DNA of 64,000 nt from Negativicutes bacterium (lineage in GTDB: Bacteria; Bacillota_C; Negativicutes; Sporomusales_B; JARLHX01): assembly GCA_031292015.1 (NCBI GenBank), contig JARLHY010000039.1, positions 14,920 to 78,919 on the forward strand, written 5' to 3'. The notes beneath the pieces are model-generated. The model saw nothing but the letters and a program-made list of their open reading frames with translations. It did not search any database and was not told the DNA's origin. Positions 9,742-17,813 of the stretch are shown here, one piece after another. The stretch's first letter is position 1, and every line of letters starts with the position of its first letter. A program made the position numbers and the translations under genes.

Positions 9742-9812
9742 ATCATAACCTCCTTTGATTTGCGCATGAACCCAGGCCCCCGGTCTCCCGCCCACTCCAC
9801 AGCCCTTCTTTT

Positions 9813-9847
9813 GTTCGTATTGTTGAACCGAGTTCGTAATCACGAAC
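9813..9847. promoter_or_regulatory. Paired 16-bp operators, probable IclR-regulator sites (SDR promoter)
   Basis: GTTCGT-ATTG-TTGAAC (9813-9828) and the perfect palindrome GTTCGT-AATC-ACGAAC (9832-9847) are 19 bp apart, matching the pair at 7721-7755. Both pairs are flanked by the run GAACAAAANAGTA on one side. The sites lie 72-106 bp upstream of the dehydrogenase start. Confidence 0.75.
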
Positions 9848-10052
9848 AAAAGAGTATCATCCTTTTCAGGATGAGCTCTGGACAACTCTATTTTACATGA
9901 ACGCGGGTCGATCCTCAGCATGGTTTGGGAGACAAGCCTGCCAGATCTGATATAGCAGTATTATTTTAACATTCATTGTTATAATCCTCTTTTTGAGAGA
10001 TTATTTCTAAAGAATTTAAAAACTCCCGTTTTTCATAACCTGCATCTTTCAG
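9848..10052. other. Non-coding stretch between SDR promoter and radical SAM gene
   Basis: About 200 bp, AT-rich near 9960-10030, with no open frame of note and no strong terminator for the preceding operon. A weak inverted repeat (AATCCTC / GAGAGATT) lies near 9990-10008. The SDR promoter should start here, but no convincing -35/-10 pair was found. Confidence 0.5.
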
Positions 10053-10946
10053 TTAGCTCTTCGCGGGTATAAGGCCGCAGCAGGTCTGCTGATAAGTCAC
10101 CTTGCCGCCGATGGATTGCACGTAATCCACCGTTTCGCGGGCCGGATAGGCGATGGCATTGAAACCGGCGTTCACCGCCAGGCGTTCCACCACTCTGGCA
10201 AAATTGCCAGGCGGTCGCGCGCACCCCAGCGTCAACGGCAGTTCCGGCAATAACCGTCTGGCGGCTTTGAACAATTGTTCTATTTCCGCGGGGGCGGGCG
10301 GACGCACAGCCTTCATCTTCGTCCCGTCCAGCGGATCCAAAATGACAAAAATAAGATTGGCGGCCCCTTCGGCAACAACCATATCCAGCGCTGCGTATTC
10401 GCCGCGAAGCCGGCCGTAGTGCAGGCCGACGACGATATGCGGCATAACCGGCAAGCCGGCTCGACGCGCTAACCGGAGGCTGCGGCGATAATCCCCGGGC
10501 ACGTGCTCCAAATGATATACCTCCCGGATAGTGTCAGGGTCTCCGATCAAATCAAGGGCAACTCCGGTCACGTTTGCCTTGACCAGCATGTCGACTGTCT
10601 CCTCGGTCAGCAGTCCCGGGTGCACAACCACCGCCAGCCCCATCTCGCCAAGTTTTTTCAGCGCCGCGCCAAACGGGAGCAAGGGCACAGCGCCGTCGCG
10701 GCCGGCACCGCCGCTGACCAAAACGCCGCAGCACCCATCTTTGCACAGGTCCTCGGCCAGCCGCACCAGCGCCGCAGAGTTTGGCGCCGGCAGCATATGC
10801 CGCAGCACTTGCCCCTGACAGTGGTCGCAATAACACTGGCACTCCGCTCCGGTAATGCTGATGTTGACAAACGAACCACGCCGGTTGGCATATAAACCGT
10901 TGTCATAATGGCGCGATCCCGGGACATAAAAAGTGATGTCAGTCAT
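10053..10946 (-). CDS. Radical SAM protein, LipS1/LipS2-type lipoyl synthase component
   Basis: A 297-aa radical SAM enzyme with a CX3CX2C cluster motif near residue 37-44 (CQCYCDHC). A partial TIM barrel follows, ending with CGLIPAKS. It is adjacent to and overlaps by 8 nt a second, BioB-like radical SAM gene. It follows a GGR-type flavoprotein and a lipoate ligase. That set matches the LipS1/LipS2/LipT route reported for archaea and some bacteria, where two radical SAM proteins insert the two sulfurs into octanoyl-protein. Which of the two it corresponds to could not be decided from sequence alone. It is the last gene of the long lipoyl operon. Confidence 0.75.
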   Translation of the reverse strand: MTDITFYVPGSRHYDNGLYANRRGSFVNISITGAECQCYCDHCQGQVLRHMLPAPNSAALVRLAEDLCKDGCCGVLVSGGAGRDGAVPLLPFGAALKKLGEMGLAVVVHPGLLTEETVDMLVKANVTGVALDLIGDPDTIREVYHLEHVPGDYRRSLRLARRAGLPVMPHIVVGLHYGRLRGEYAALDMVVAEGAANLIFVILDPLDGTKMKAVRPPAPAEIEQLFKAARRLLPELPLTLGCARPPGNFARVVERLAVNAGFNAIAYPARETVDYVQSIGGKVTYQQTCCGLIPAKS

Positions 10947-12009
10947 GCCAGATTTCTCCCTTTATGGCCAGCAAATCCTGTTCTTCCGGGGAAAAAGGAT
11001 AGTTAAGCAAAACGGGACCGGGCCGTTCGTTGCCGTAAGGCCGGTTGCAGGCCAAACACCCCGCTCGGTCGGGGCAGCCTGAAGTCATAAAAGGTTTCCC
11101 GGCCGCCAGGTTGCCGCCGAGCAATTCTTCAAGGGGCCGGCCATAATTGACTATTTTTTCTTTTTCGAAGACAATCGCGTCGCCGGTTATCTGTCTGCTG
11201 TTCAACAAGTAGGCCGCCAGCTGAATCCGGCGGTAATGTCCGGCAGCGGGCGGCTTGCGCTTACTCAGCACGCTGCCAGGCTCCGGACAGAAAGAAAACA
11301 GGTGCGCCTGCGCGCCATACCGGTTGGCTTTGACAATTGCCTGCACCATCTCCTGCTCGGTTTCGCCCAAGCCGACAATGAAATGGACACTGGCATGCTC
11401 CCGGCCGAATACCTCCACCGCTTGCTCCAGCGCCGTCCAATAGGTTTCCCAGCGGTGGGGGCCGCCCACTGCCGGGCCGCGCATAGCAGCAAATATTTCC
11501 GGTGTCGCCGCATCGATGGCTATACCGGCCCAATCGGCTCCGGCCTCTTTTAGCCGGACAAAAAATGCTTCGGCATCTTGCACCAGGGTCGGTGATACCA
11601 ATACACTGAGCGGCGTACTGACCGTGCTGCACAGCCGCTGAACAATGTCAACACAATCGCGCTCCGCCCGGGGATGGGTAATCATCGAAACACAGATGCG
11701 GCCGAACCGCTTCACCCCGGCAGCCGCGTCAGGAGGCGGCTGAACCAGGATATCCATGATTCGCGATAATTCGTAAACCGGCCATTTTACCCGGATGAAG
11801 GTAGTGTTTTCCGGCGCGGCGCACCGCTTTTGGGCCAGGCCGCAGTAGCTGCAGTTAGCCCGGCACCCGTCCTGGTAGGTCATCAACAGATTTAAGCTGC
11901 CGGGGTAAGCGTTGCGGTAAAAGCTTCCCCGCTCCAGGCCGAGCGCCATGGCGCCGGCCAGGCTGGTCTGCAGAAAGTCCGGACTTTCCATTATGAGTGT
12001 GGTGCTCAC
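10939..12009 (-). CDS. Radical SAM protein, BioB-like, LipS1/LipS2-type lipoyl synthase component
   Basis: A 356-aa radical SAM protein. CRANCSYCGLAQ near residue 49-60 is the CX3CX2C motif, with the BioB/LipA-like Tyr before the last Cys. Several later cysteines (GCPDRAGCLACNRPYG near residue 325) may hold the auxiliary cluster that donates sulfur. The start is GTG at 12009, 8 nt after GAGGGGG. It overlaps the next radical SAM gene by 8 nt. With its partner it should convert octanoyl to lipoyl groups on the local carrier proteins, a role inferred from family and context. Confidence 0.75.
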   Translation of the reverse strand: MSTTLIMESPDFLQTSLAGAMALGLERGSFYRNAYPGSLNLLMTYQDGCRANCSYCGLAQKRCAAPENTTFIRVKWPVYELSRIMDILVQPPPDAAAGVKRFGRICVSMITHPRAERDCVDIVQRLCSTVSTPLSVLVSPTLVQDAEAFFVRLKEAGADWAGIAIDAATPEIFAAMRGPAVGGPHRWETYWTALEQAVEVFGREHASVHFIVGLGETEQEMVQAIVKANRYGAQAHLFSFCPEPGSVLSKRKPPAAGHYRRIQLAAYLLNSRQITGDAIVFEKEKIVNYGRPLEELLGGNLAAGKPFMTSGCPDRAGCLACNRPYGNERPGPVLLNYPFSPEEQDLLAIKGEIWHD

Positions 12010-12049
12010 AGGCAGGCCCCCTCATCAAGATCTTATGACACTACAATGG

Positions 12050-13126
12050 CTAGACGGTGTAATACTCAGGAAAAGCAATCCAACTGCGCCGAATGAGCCG
12101 GACAAACTCTTGCCTGCCGTATGTCCAGCCTTGATCGCGAGCGATCAACCTGCTGCGCGCCCTGGCGAACTGCGGACCATATTCCGCCGTCAAGGCGCGG
12201 GGATAGCTGTCAGCCAGCGAAGCTGAGCCAACCTTCCCTTGCGCTGTTACAGCCGCCGCGGCGAGCTGGCCGCTGACTACGGCGCTGATGATGCCTGCGC
12301 CGGTGACCGGGTGGGTGCAGCCGGCGGCATCTCCAGCCACCAGCATGTGGTCGCTGGCCAGTTTCTCGGCCAGACCGGCCGCCGGGATCAACCCGCCAGT
12401 TGGGCCGCGCAAAGCGTTGTCCCGCACGACACCCGCGTCAACCAGTTCCTGGCGAAACCTCGCCAATAAATCCGGCAAATTCCGTGCGGCACAAGGGTGA
12501 ACCGCCATCCCGACATTGGCGGCCAGCCCTTTGGGGAAAACCCAGCCATACCCTCCGTAATAGACAGGATCGAAATAAAGGCAGGCATGGTCCAGCGGCT
12601 TTGCCAGAGGAAGTTCATACTGCAGCGCCACACAGCTCTCAGCCGGTTGATTGCCGAGTTTCCGGCTGATCAGCGAAGATGGCCCGTCGCAGCCAAGAAT
12701 ATATTTGGCGGTAACCGCCACACGTCTGTCACCGGTTATCAAGGTAACCGTTCCAAAACCGGCGTCGGCCACCCGGACTCCGGTCAAAACCCGTGCGCCG
12801 GCCCGGGTGGCTTCATCGGCCAAAGAACGCTCCCACGCACCGCGGTTGAGGGTGTAGCCGGGCGCCCGCAAAACATTGGCCAGCTCACCGTGGATAAAGG
12901 TTTTGATGCCCGTCACCGCCTGGGCTATATCGGCGTCCCGCAGCGAAATATATTTTTCAAGGAAACGCGGGACGAATTCCGCGCACTGGATATTCTCGCC
13001 GATCCTTGCCTTGCGCTCGACCAGCAAGACTTTCAACCCGGCCTCGGCCAGCCGCCCCGCCGCGCAGCATCCGGCCGGCCCCGCACCGACAATAACGGCG
13101 TCATATTCCGCCGGCGCAGTTCGCAT
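12050..13126 (-). CDS. lipT: GGR-family FAD oxidoreductase, LipT-like
   Basis: A 358-aa flavoprotein of the geranylgeranyl-reductase family. The Rossmann motif VIVGAGPAGCCAAGRLAE is at residues 9-26, followed by LVERKARIGENIQCAE. GDAAGCTHPVTGAGI near residue 275 is the second FAD motif. In the LipS1/LipS2 pathway the flavoprotein LipT is thought to supply electrons to the radical SAM proteins, and this gene lies directly between the ligase and those two genes. The start at 13126 follows GGGAGG and overlaps the ligase by 26 nt. An isoprenoid reductase is the alternative, but no isoprenoid gene is near. Confidence 0.72.
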   Translation of the reverse strand: MRTAPAEYDAVIVGAGPAGCCAAGRLAEAGLKVLLVERKARIGENIQCAEFVPRFLEKYISLRDADIAQAVTGIKTFIHGELANVLRAPGYTLNRGAWERSLADEATRAGARVLTGVRVADAGFGTVTLITGDRRVAVTAKYILGCDGPSSLISRKLGNQPAESCVALQYELPLAKPLDHACLYFDPVYYGGYGWVFPKGLAANVGMAVHPCAARNLPDLLARFRQELVDAGVVRDNALRGPTGGLIPAAGLAEKLASDHMLVAGDAAGCTHPVTGAGIISAVVSGQLAAAAVTAQGKVGSASLADSYPRALTAEYGPQFARARSRLIARDQGWTYGRQEFVRLIRRSWIAFPEYYTV

Positions 13127-14249
13127 GGCAGCCTCCCCGCGCCGGTTGGCCGGCGGTTTTTGCGGCACGCGCCTTTTCCACCGCCAGAAGAATGGCCTCG
13201 ACAAAATCCTCCGCGGTAACACCAAGTATGGTAAGCTCCCGATTTTCGAAAAAACCGTGGATTCTATCACTGATGCGTCCACCGTGGATAGGGGTGTTTT
13301 TCAGCACCGTTTCCAGGTCATAAACAGCCCTGTCCGGATAGGCAAAAAAATCGCCGCTGATTAGGACGTATTTGATGACCCCCACCTCTTCATCCAACCG
13401 CATCTGGACGCGGATCAAGCCGCCAGGGGCCTTATAATTGACCAAACTGTCGACAGTATTGATTACGCCGCTGTCTTTGCCGTAGACCCAGGTCTCTGAC
13501 TGAAAGTAGGGCAGAGTTTCCGCAAGCATGGACGACTCGTGCTCTGTCAGGCAGCCGGAATACAGCTCATAGCCCAGCGACTCTTCCACGCCTTCCATGA
13601 TCGCCTGTTTTATCTTGCCGAGCTCCGGCACAAACCCGAGTTGCTCCTTAAGCGAGGTGACCCGCTCCCGCATCGATAGAGCCGCCTTGTCACTGATTTT
13701 TTCCAAAGGAAACCGCAGCACTCTCAGCATTTCATCAACATCGAAATCCACCAGCAGACTGCACTGAAAGACAAATGATCCCTCCAGCTCGGTACCGCCG
13801 GTACCCGATATTTTGCGACCGCCAATTTCAATGTCGTTTACCGGCCGGTATGCCGCCGTCAAACCCAACTTGCGCAACCCTGTCGCCATGGCTCCGCACA
13901 ACAGGCGGTACATGCTTTCCACTCTCCGGGGAATACCCGGGGTGTCTTTCGCTGCGTACATTTCCCAGCCCAGCTCCAGCGGCCCCCAGTACAAGCTGCC
14001 GCCGCCGGTGATCCGGCGATTGATGTCGACAGCCTGCTCCCGGCAATAGGGTACATTCACTTCCAGAAAAACATTTTGGTGGACCCCGACAAGGACACAG
14101 GGGGTAAACTGCAAAAATCTGAAGGTATTGGGAATCAGGCCCCGGCTGTGGGCGTCCACGATGACTTTATCCAGCGCCATATGCTCCGCGGCGGTGCGCG
14201 GCAGCGAATCCAGCACCCGGAATTTTGTATTTTGCTTGCTGCTAGGCAT
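13101..14249 (-). CDS. Lipoate/octanoate-protein ligase A family protein (copy 1)
   Basis: A 382-aa BPL/LplA/LipB-fold protein. RRITGGGSLYW near residue 77-87 and NDIEIGGRKISGTGGTE near residue 137-153 hold the adenylate-forming loop and the catalytic Lys. A C-terminal accessory domain covers about residues 250-365, as in full-length LplA and in sLpl(AB). It overlaps the H-like gene by 8 nt, so it is probably the dedicated ligase for that carrier. The substrate may be lipoate or octanoate. Confidence 0.87.
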   Translation of the reverse strand: MPSSKQNTKFRVLDSLPRTAAEHMALDKVIVDAHSRGLIPNTFRFLQFTPCVLVGVHQNVFLEVNVPYCREQAVDINRRITGGGSLYWGPLELGWEMYAAKDTPGIPRRVESMYRLLCGAMATGLRKLGLTAAYRPVNDIEIGGRKISGTGGTELEGSFVFQCSLLVDFDVDEMLRVLRFPLEKISDKAALSMRERVTSLKEQLGFVPELGKIKQAIMEGVEESLGYELYSGCLTEHESSMLAETLPYFQSETWVYGKDSGVINTVDSLVNYKAPGGLIRVQMRLDEEVGVIKYVLISGDFFAYPDRAVYDLETVLKNTPIHGGRISDRIHGFFENRELTILGVTAEDFVEAILLAVEKARAAKTAGQPARGGCHANCAGGI

Positions 14250-14652
14250 TTCTTTTCCTATCCTCCGCCAGCCAGGCCGCCAAAGTCGAAGTTGCCATCA
14301 GCCCCGTCAATTCTTCCGGCTCGGTCAATTCAATCTCGGCGAACCAGCATTCATAAGGGTTTTGACTGATCAATCCCGGACTGGACGCCACCGCTTGGTT
14401 GACTTGCGTAACCCGGCCGCTGACCGGTGCATAAATACGACCGACCCATTTCCCGGCTTCCAGCGAACCGCAGCTGCCGCCAATGCGGGTATTCGTCCCG
14501 ACATCCGGCAAAGCCAGGTACAGCACATCGCCGGTTATGTCCAAACCATAAGGAGTCAGGCCAAACACGATTTTGCCGCCGTCTTTCCTGATCCATTGAT
14601 AATAGGTGTCATACAATAAATCCTCCGGAAACGTCCATTTGTCGATATTCAT
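14242..14652 (-). CDS. GcvH-like lipoyl carrier protein (copy 1)
   Basis: A 136-aa lipoyl-domain protein of the glycine cleavage H family. The predicted lipoylated Lys lies in SLEAGKWVGRIYAPVSGRV, which differs from the ESVKA motif of true GcvH. No gcvT or gcvP gene is in the window. This fits the lipoate-binding proteins (LbpA) that serve other redox systems. It sits between a GlcF-like Fe-S protein and its ligase. Start chosen at 14652, after GGAAGGAG. Confidence 0.82.
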   Translation of the reverse strand: MNIDKWTFPEDLLYDTYYQWIRKDGGKIVFGLTPYGLDITGDVLYLALPDVGTNTRIGGSCGSLEAGKWVGRIYAPVSGRVTQVNQAVASSPGLISQNPYECWFAEIELTEPEELTGLMATSTLAAWLAEDRKRNA

Positions 14653-14673
14653 CAGCCATACTCCTTCCTGCTC

Positions 14674-15843
14674 CTAGCCTTCGACCGCCCGCAGCAGCAA
14701 TTCAGCCACATCAATCACTTCCAGCGGCAGTTTTTCTGTTCTGGCCGCCTTTTCCAGCATCTGCTCACACTGCTGACAGGCTGATACCACGATGTCGGCC
14801 CCGGTTTCTGCCGCTTCCCGGATGCGTCTGCGGGCGATGGCTTCCGCCAAGGCGGCATCCGCCCCGTGCAAGTTACCGCCGCCGCCGCAGCAGGTGGCGT
14901 CTTCGCCATGGGTAGCCATTTCCACGAATGTTACTCCGGGAATGCCGGTGATAATCTCCCGCGGAAAATTTACCACGCCGCCGTTACGGCCAAGATCGCA
15001 AGGATCGTGATAGGTGACCGTTTCAACCAGTTCGCGCGGAACCAGTTTGCCGGCCCTGAGAAGTCCGGCCAGAAATTCTGTGGCGTGAACCACCCGAAAT
15101 CCCAGGTCTTCGTCCAGAAGCTCCGCATAACTGTGACTCCAGATATGATAACAGGAGGAACAGCCGGTCACCAGCGTTTTTGCGCCGGTCTGCCTGACGG
15201 ATTCGACATTGTGCCGCGCAAACCCGTCGATGTCTCCCCCATGTCCGGCGGCCAGTAAGGGAAACCCGCAGCACCATTCCTCGGCGCCCAGCGTGGTATA
15301 GTCAACACCCGCCCTGTCAAACAGCCGGACCATTGCCAACGGAATCTGCGCCGCCCGCGGAAAAAAGGAAGACACGCAACCGACAAAATAAACAACTTCC
15401 GCGCCTTCCGCCCGGTCCAGGTTATCAGGCACTTCATCCAGATCATCCGCCCATTCGAGTCGCGCGGCGTTGGGGAAAGTCGATATATTCTTATTGCTTT
15501 TCAAGTTGTCCGCCATGGCCTTGTAGGCGGCAGGGGCCTTATCGGCCGCGACCAGCTTGGCCCGCAGATCTTTCCACAACGACTGCAGATCGATTCGCGC
15601 CGCACAAGTCCGCGTACACGCACCGCACATTGTGCACTGGCTGACCCGCCTGGCGTATTCCGGCCCGACCGCCGCCCCGTTTTTCAGGGCGAATATTTCC
15701 CGGGCCAAGGATATTTTGGCCCGCGGCGTGGCCGATTCCCAGCCAATTTCCCTGAACACCGGGCAGTCGGCCCGGCAATTGCCGCAGCGCCCGCAAATCA
15801 GGGCTTCCTCCGCCAAATTTTTATAAAAGCTGTCCGAACTCAT
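14674..15843 (-). CDS. GlcF/HdrB-like Fe-S protein with two CCG domains
   Basis: A 389-aa electron-transfer protein. Two N-terminal 4Fe-4S motifs are present, CGRCGNCRADCP near residue 17 and CTMCGACTRTC near residue 72. Two cysteine-rich CCG domains follow (GAEEWCCGFPLLAAGH near 205; ATCCGGGGNLHG near 315). These resemble glycolate oxidase GlcF and heterodisulfide reductase HdrB/D. It overlaps the GlcD-like gene by 4 nt (ATGA), implying one complex. Flanking lipoyl carriers suggest that a dithiol/disulfide, rather than glycolate, could be its partner. That role is inferred. Confidence 0.85.
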   Translation of the reverse strand: MSSDSFYKNLAEEALICGRCGNCRADCPVFREIGWESATPRAKISLAREIFALKNGAAVGPEYARRVSQCTMCGACTRTCAARIDLQSLWKDLRAKLVAADKAPAAYKAMADNLKSNKNISTFPNAARLEWADDLDEVPDNLDRAEGAEVVYFVGCVSSFFPRAAQIPLAMVRLFDRAGVDYTTLGAEEWCCGFPLLAAGHGGDIDGFARHNVESVRQTGAKTLVTGCSSCYHIWSHSYAELLDEDLGFRVVHATEFLAGLLRAGKLVPRELVETVTYHDPCDLGRNGGVVNFPREIITGIPGVTFVEMATHGEDATCCGGGGNLHGADAALAEAIARRRIREAAETGADIVVSACQQCEQMLEKAARTEKLPLEVIDVAELLLRAVEG

Positions 15844-17300
15844 ACCGGCATCCTCCCTGTCTTGCCTCGATACAGCGATCTTGTCGCAGCCAGAACTTCC
15901 ATGCCCAGGCCGAATAACGCCGGCTTCAGCAGCAGGGGTGCTTCGTAACATTTGCCGGGATTCATGATGTTGTCCGGATCAAGCATCTTTTTCCTTTCCT
16001 TCAGTTCGGCCAGTTCCGTCGGACAGTGGCACCGGCCGAGATACGGCGTGTTCCAGAGGCCGATGCCATAGGGAGCTGCGCCATGTTTCGCCCCGATATC
16101 CTGAAGTTTCTTCGTGAGCGCCAACCCCTGCAGAAAGCCGACGGTATCCCGTTCATCAGCATGAAAAGCGGTCATAACCATGGCCTGTCCGGTTGTTTCA
16201 ATATGGGCATAACTCATCAGCCCCAACCGCTGACTGGCATCATACCGGGCCACAGCGCCCAGATAAGCTGCAAATTCCCTGAGCGGCAGCCAGATCTCCG
16301 CTCCGATCATCGACGGACCTTCCCGTTTCAAAAGGAAGGAATCAAAACGATGCTCCCATTCCTGCCGGGCTTCTTCGCCCAAGTCCCTGCCGCCGGCAAG
16401 TTGCAGGCACCGGTCAAATTCCCGGGCGGCCTGCGCTGTCTCTTCCGTCGTGCCGTCAGCATCAAACGCCACCGTAAAGGCCCTGGCGGCCTGCTCGCTC
16501 CCCAGCCCGAGACGAAAACGTTCGGCATTGCAGCCAGGATCGGAAAAATGCAGGTTAAAGGGCTTTGCCGCCAGACTGACAGCATGATTGATGAACTCCA
16601 ACGCACTCCCGGCATCGCCGAAGACCGCCAGACCATGCCACTCGCTTACAGGCCGGGGGCGCAATTTTAGTTCCACCTCAGTTACAATGCCCAGAGTTCC
16701 CTCTGAAGCAGCTAGCCAGGCCACCGGCGGCTGGCTGGTCCTGGTCAGGTCCCGCACCTGACCGTCAGGCAGAACGACCCGGGCCGTCAGAACCTGGTCA
16801 AGCAGCGGACCGTACTTGAGACTGCCGATCCCGTAGCCCAGCATTACCAGCCAGCCGCCGACCGTCGCGCTCCTCGCGCTGCTCGGATAGGACCGGGTAG
16901 CCAGACCGTGACGGTTGAGGGTCCGTTCCAGCTCCCACCAGGTTATTCCGGCCTGAACCCGGACAGTATTCTGCATGACCTCGATATTCACTATTTTGTT
17001 TAAACCGTTCAGATCCAGCAGTATCCCTTTGCGCACGCAGACAGAATTAAAAAAGGCTGTCGAGCCGCCAGCCCGGGGAGTGACGGGAATCTTTCCGTCT
17101 GCCGCTATTTTCATTACCGCGGCAACCTCTTCCGTGTTGTGCGGCCTTATCACAATATCCGGCAGCGTTCTGGCAACAGGCAGTGCCAAAAAGTCCGGCA
17201 CCGGCGCCACATCCCGCTGGTAAAACTCCCGCTCAAAGCGGTCGGTTGTCGCACGGTCACCAAACATCGCCTGCAGCTTTTCGCAGATCTCAGGCTTCAT
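15840..17300 (-). CDS. FAD-linked oxidase, GlcD-like, paired with GlcF-like protein
   Basis: A 486-aa PCMH-type flavoprotein. The FAD loop TPRAGGSTAFFNS is near residue 75, and SEGTLGIVTEVELKLRP is near residue 200. The C-terminal oxidase domain ends in GKCYEAPLLLKP. It lacks the GEHGIG form seen in the GlcD at 1-1274; here the equivalent is KHGAAPYGIGLW. The start at 17300 follows GGGAGG. It lies between two H-like proteins and is fused by a 4-nt overlap to the GlcF-like subunit, so it may oxidise or reduce a lipoyl carrier instead of a free hydroxy acid. Confidence 0.85.
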   Translation of the reverse strand: MKPEICEKLQAMFGDRATTDRFEREFYQRDVAPVPDFLALPVARTLPDIVIRPHNTEEVAAVMKIAADGKIPVTPRAGGSTAFFNSVCVRKGILLDLNGLNKIVNIEVMQNTVRVQAGITWWELERTLNRHGLATRSYPSSARSATVGGWLVMLGYGIGSLKYGPLLDQVLTARVVLPDGQVRDLTRTSQPPVAWLAASEGTLGIVTEVELKLRPRPVSEWHGLAVFGDAGSALEFINHAVSLAAKPFNLHFSDPGCNAERFRLGLGSEQAARAFTVAFDADGTTEETAQAAREFDRCLQLAGGRDLGEEARQEWEHRFDSFLLKREGPSMIGAEIWLPLREFAAYLGAVARYDASQRLGLMSYAHIETTGQAMVMTAFHADERDTVGFLQGLALTKKLQDIGAKHGAAPYGIGLWNTPYLGRCHCPTELAELKERKKMLDPDNIMNPGKCYEAPLLLKPALFGLGMEVLAATRSLYRGKTGRMPV

Positions 17301-17380
17301 GATTACTCCTCCCATCCGAGGCCAACCCGGTTTCAGCCACCTTTCCGGTCAGGGCGTCCAGCCGCGACGTTCACCGGATA

Positions 17381-17800
17381 TTAGCCGGGTTTGGCGTGTT
17401 TAACTTCCTCTTCGGCAAAGAAGTTGTCGGCTACCGGGCCATGCAGCAGTTTCTGCAGGCCGCCGGTCAGCTCGTCGGGCTCCATCACGCAAATCCAGCC
17501 TGCGCCGTAGCAATCGCTGTTCAAAAGCTGCGGATTGGCAGGCAGCGCCATGTTTGCCTCCAACACTTTGCCGGCCAGCGGCACCTGAATTTTACCGGCC
17601 CACTTGCCGGACTGAATGGAGCTCAGCGTCGCCCCCTCCGCCAGGGCCTTGCCGGCGCGGGGGATACGGATGAAAGTAATCTCGCCGGCCAGCTGTTGCA
17701 TAAAGTCGGTCACTCCAATACGGATGTTGTTTCCTTCAACCCTGACCCAGGCATGGTCGCGGGTGTAGTATAAATCTTGCGGGATGTTGTACTTGGCCAT
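17381..17800 (-). CDS. GcvH-like lipoyl carrier protein (copy 2)
   Basis: A 139-aa H-protein-like lipoyl domain. The predicted modified Lys is in SIQSGKWAGKIQVPLAGKV, the same GKW form as copy 1. Outside this region the two carriers are clearly diverged, so they are not a recent duplication. It starts 7 nt after GGAGGGG and lies 13 nt from its ligase gene. It is followed by the GlcD-like/GlcF-like pair, a probable functional unit. Confidence 0.82.
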   Translation of the reverse strand: MAKYNIPQDLYYTRDHAWVRVEGNNIRIGVTDFMQQLAGEITFIRIPRAGKALAEGATLSSIQSGKWAGKIQVPLAGKVLEANMALPANPQLLNSDCYGAGWICVMEPDELTGGLQKLLHGPVADNFFAEEEVKHAKPG

Positions 17801-17813
17801 CGCCGACCCCTCC

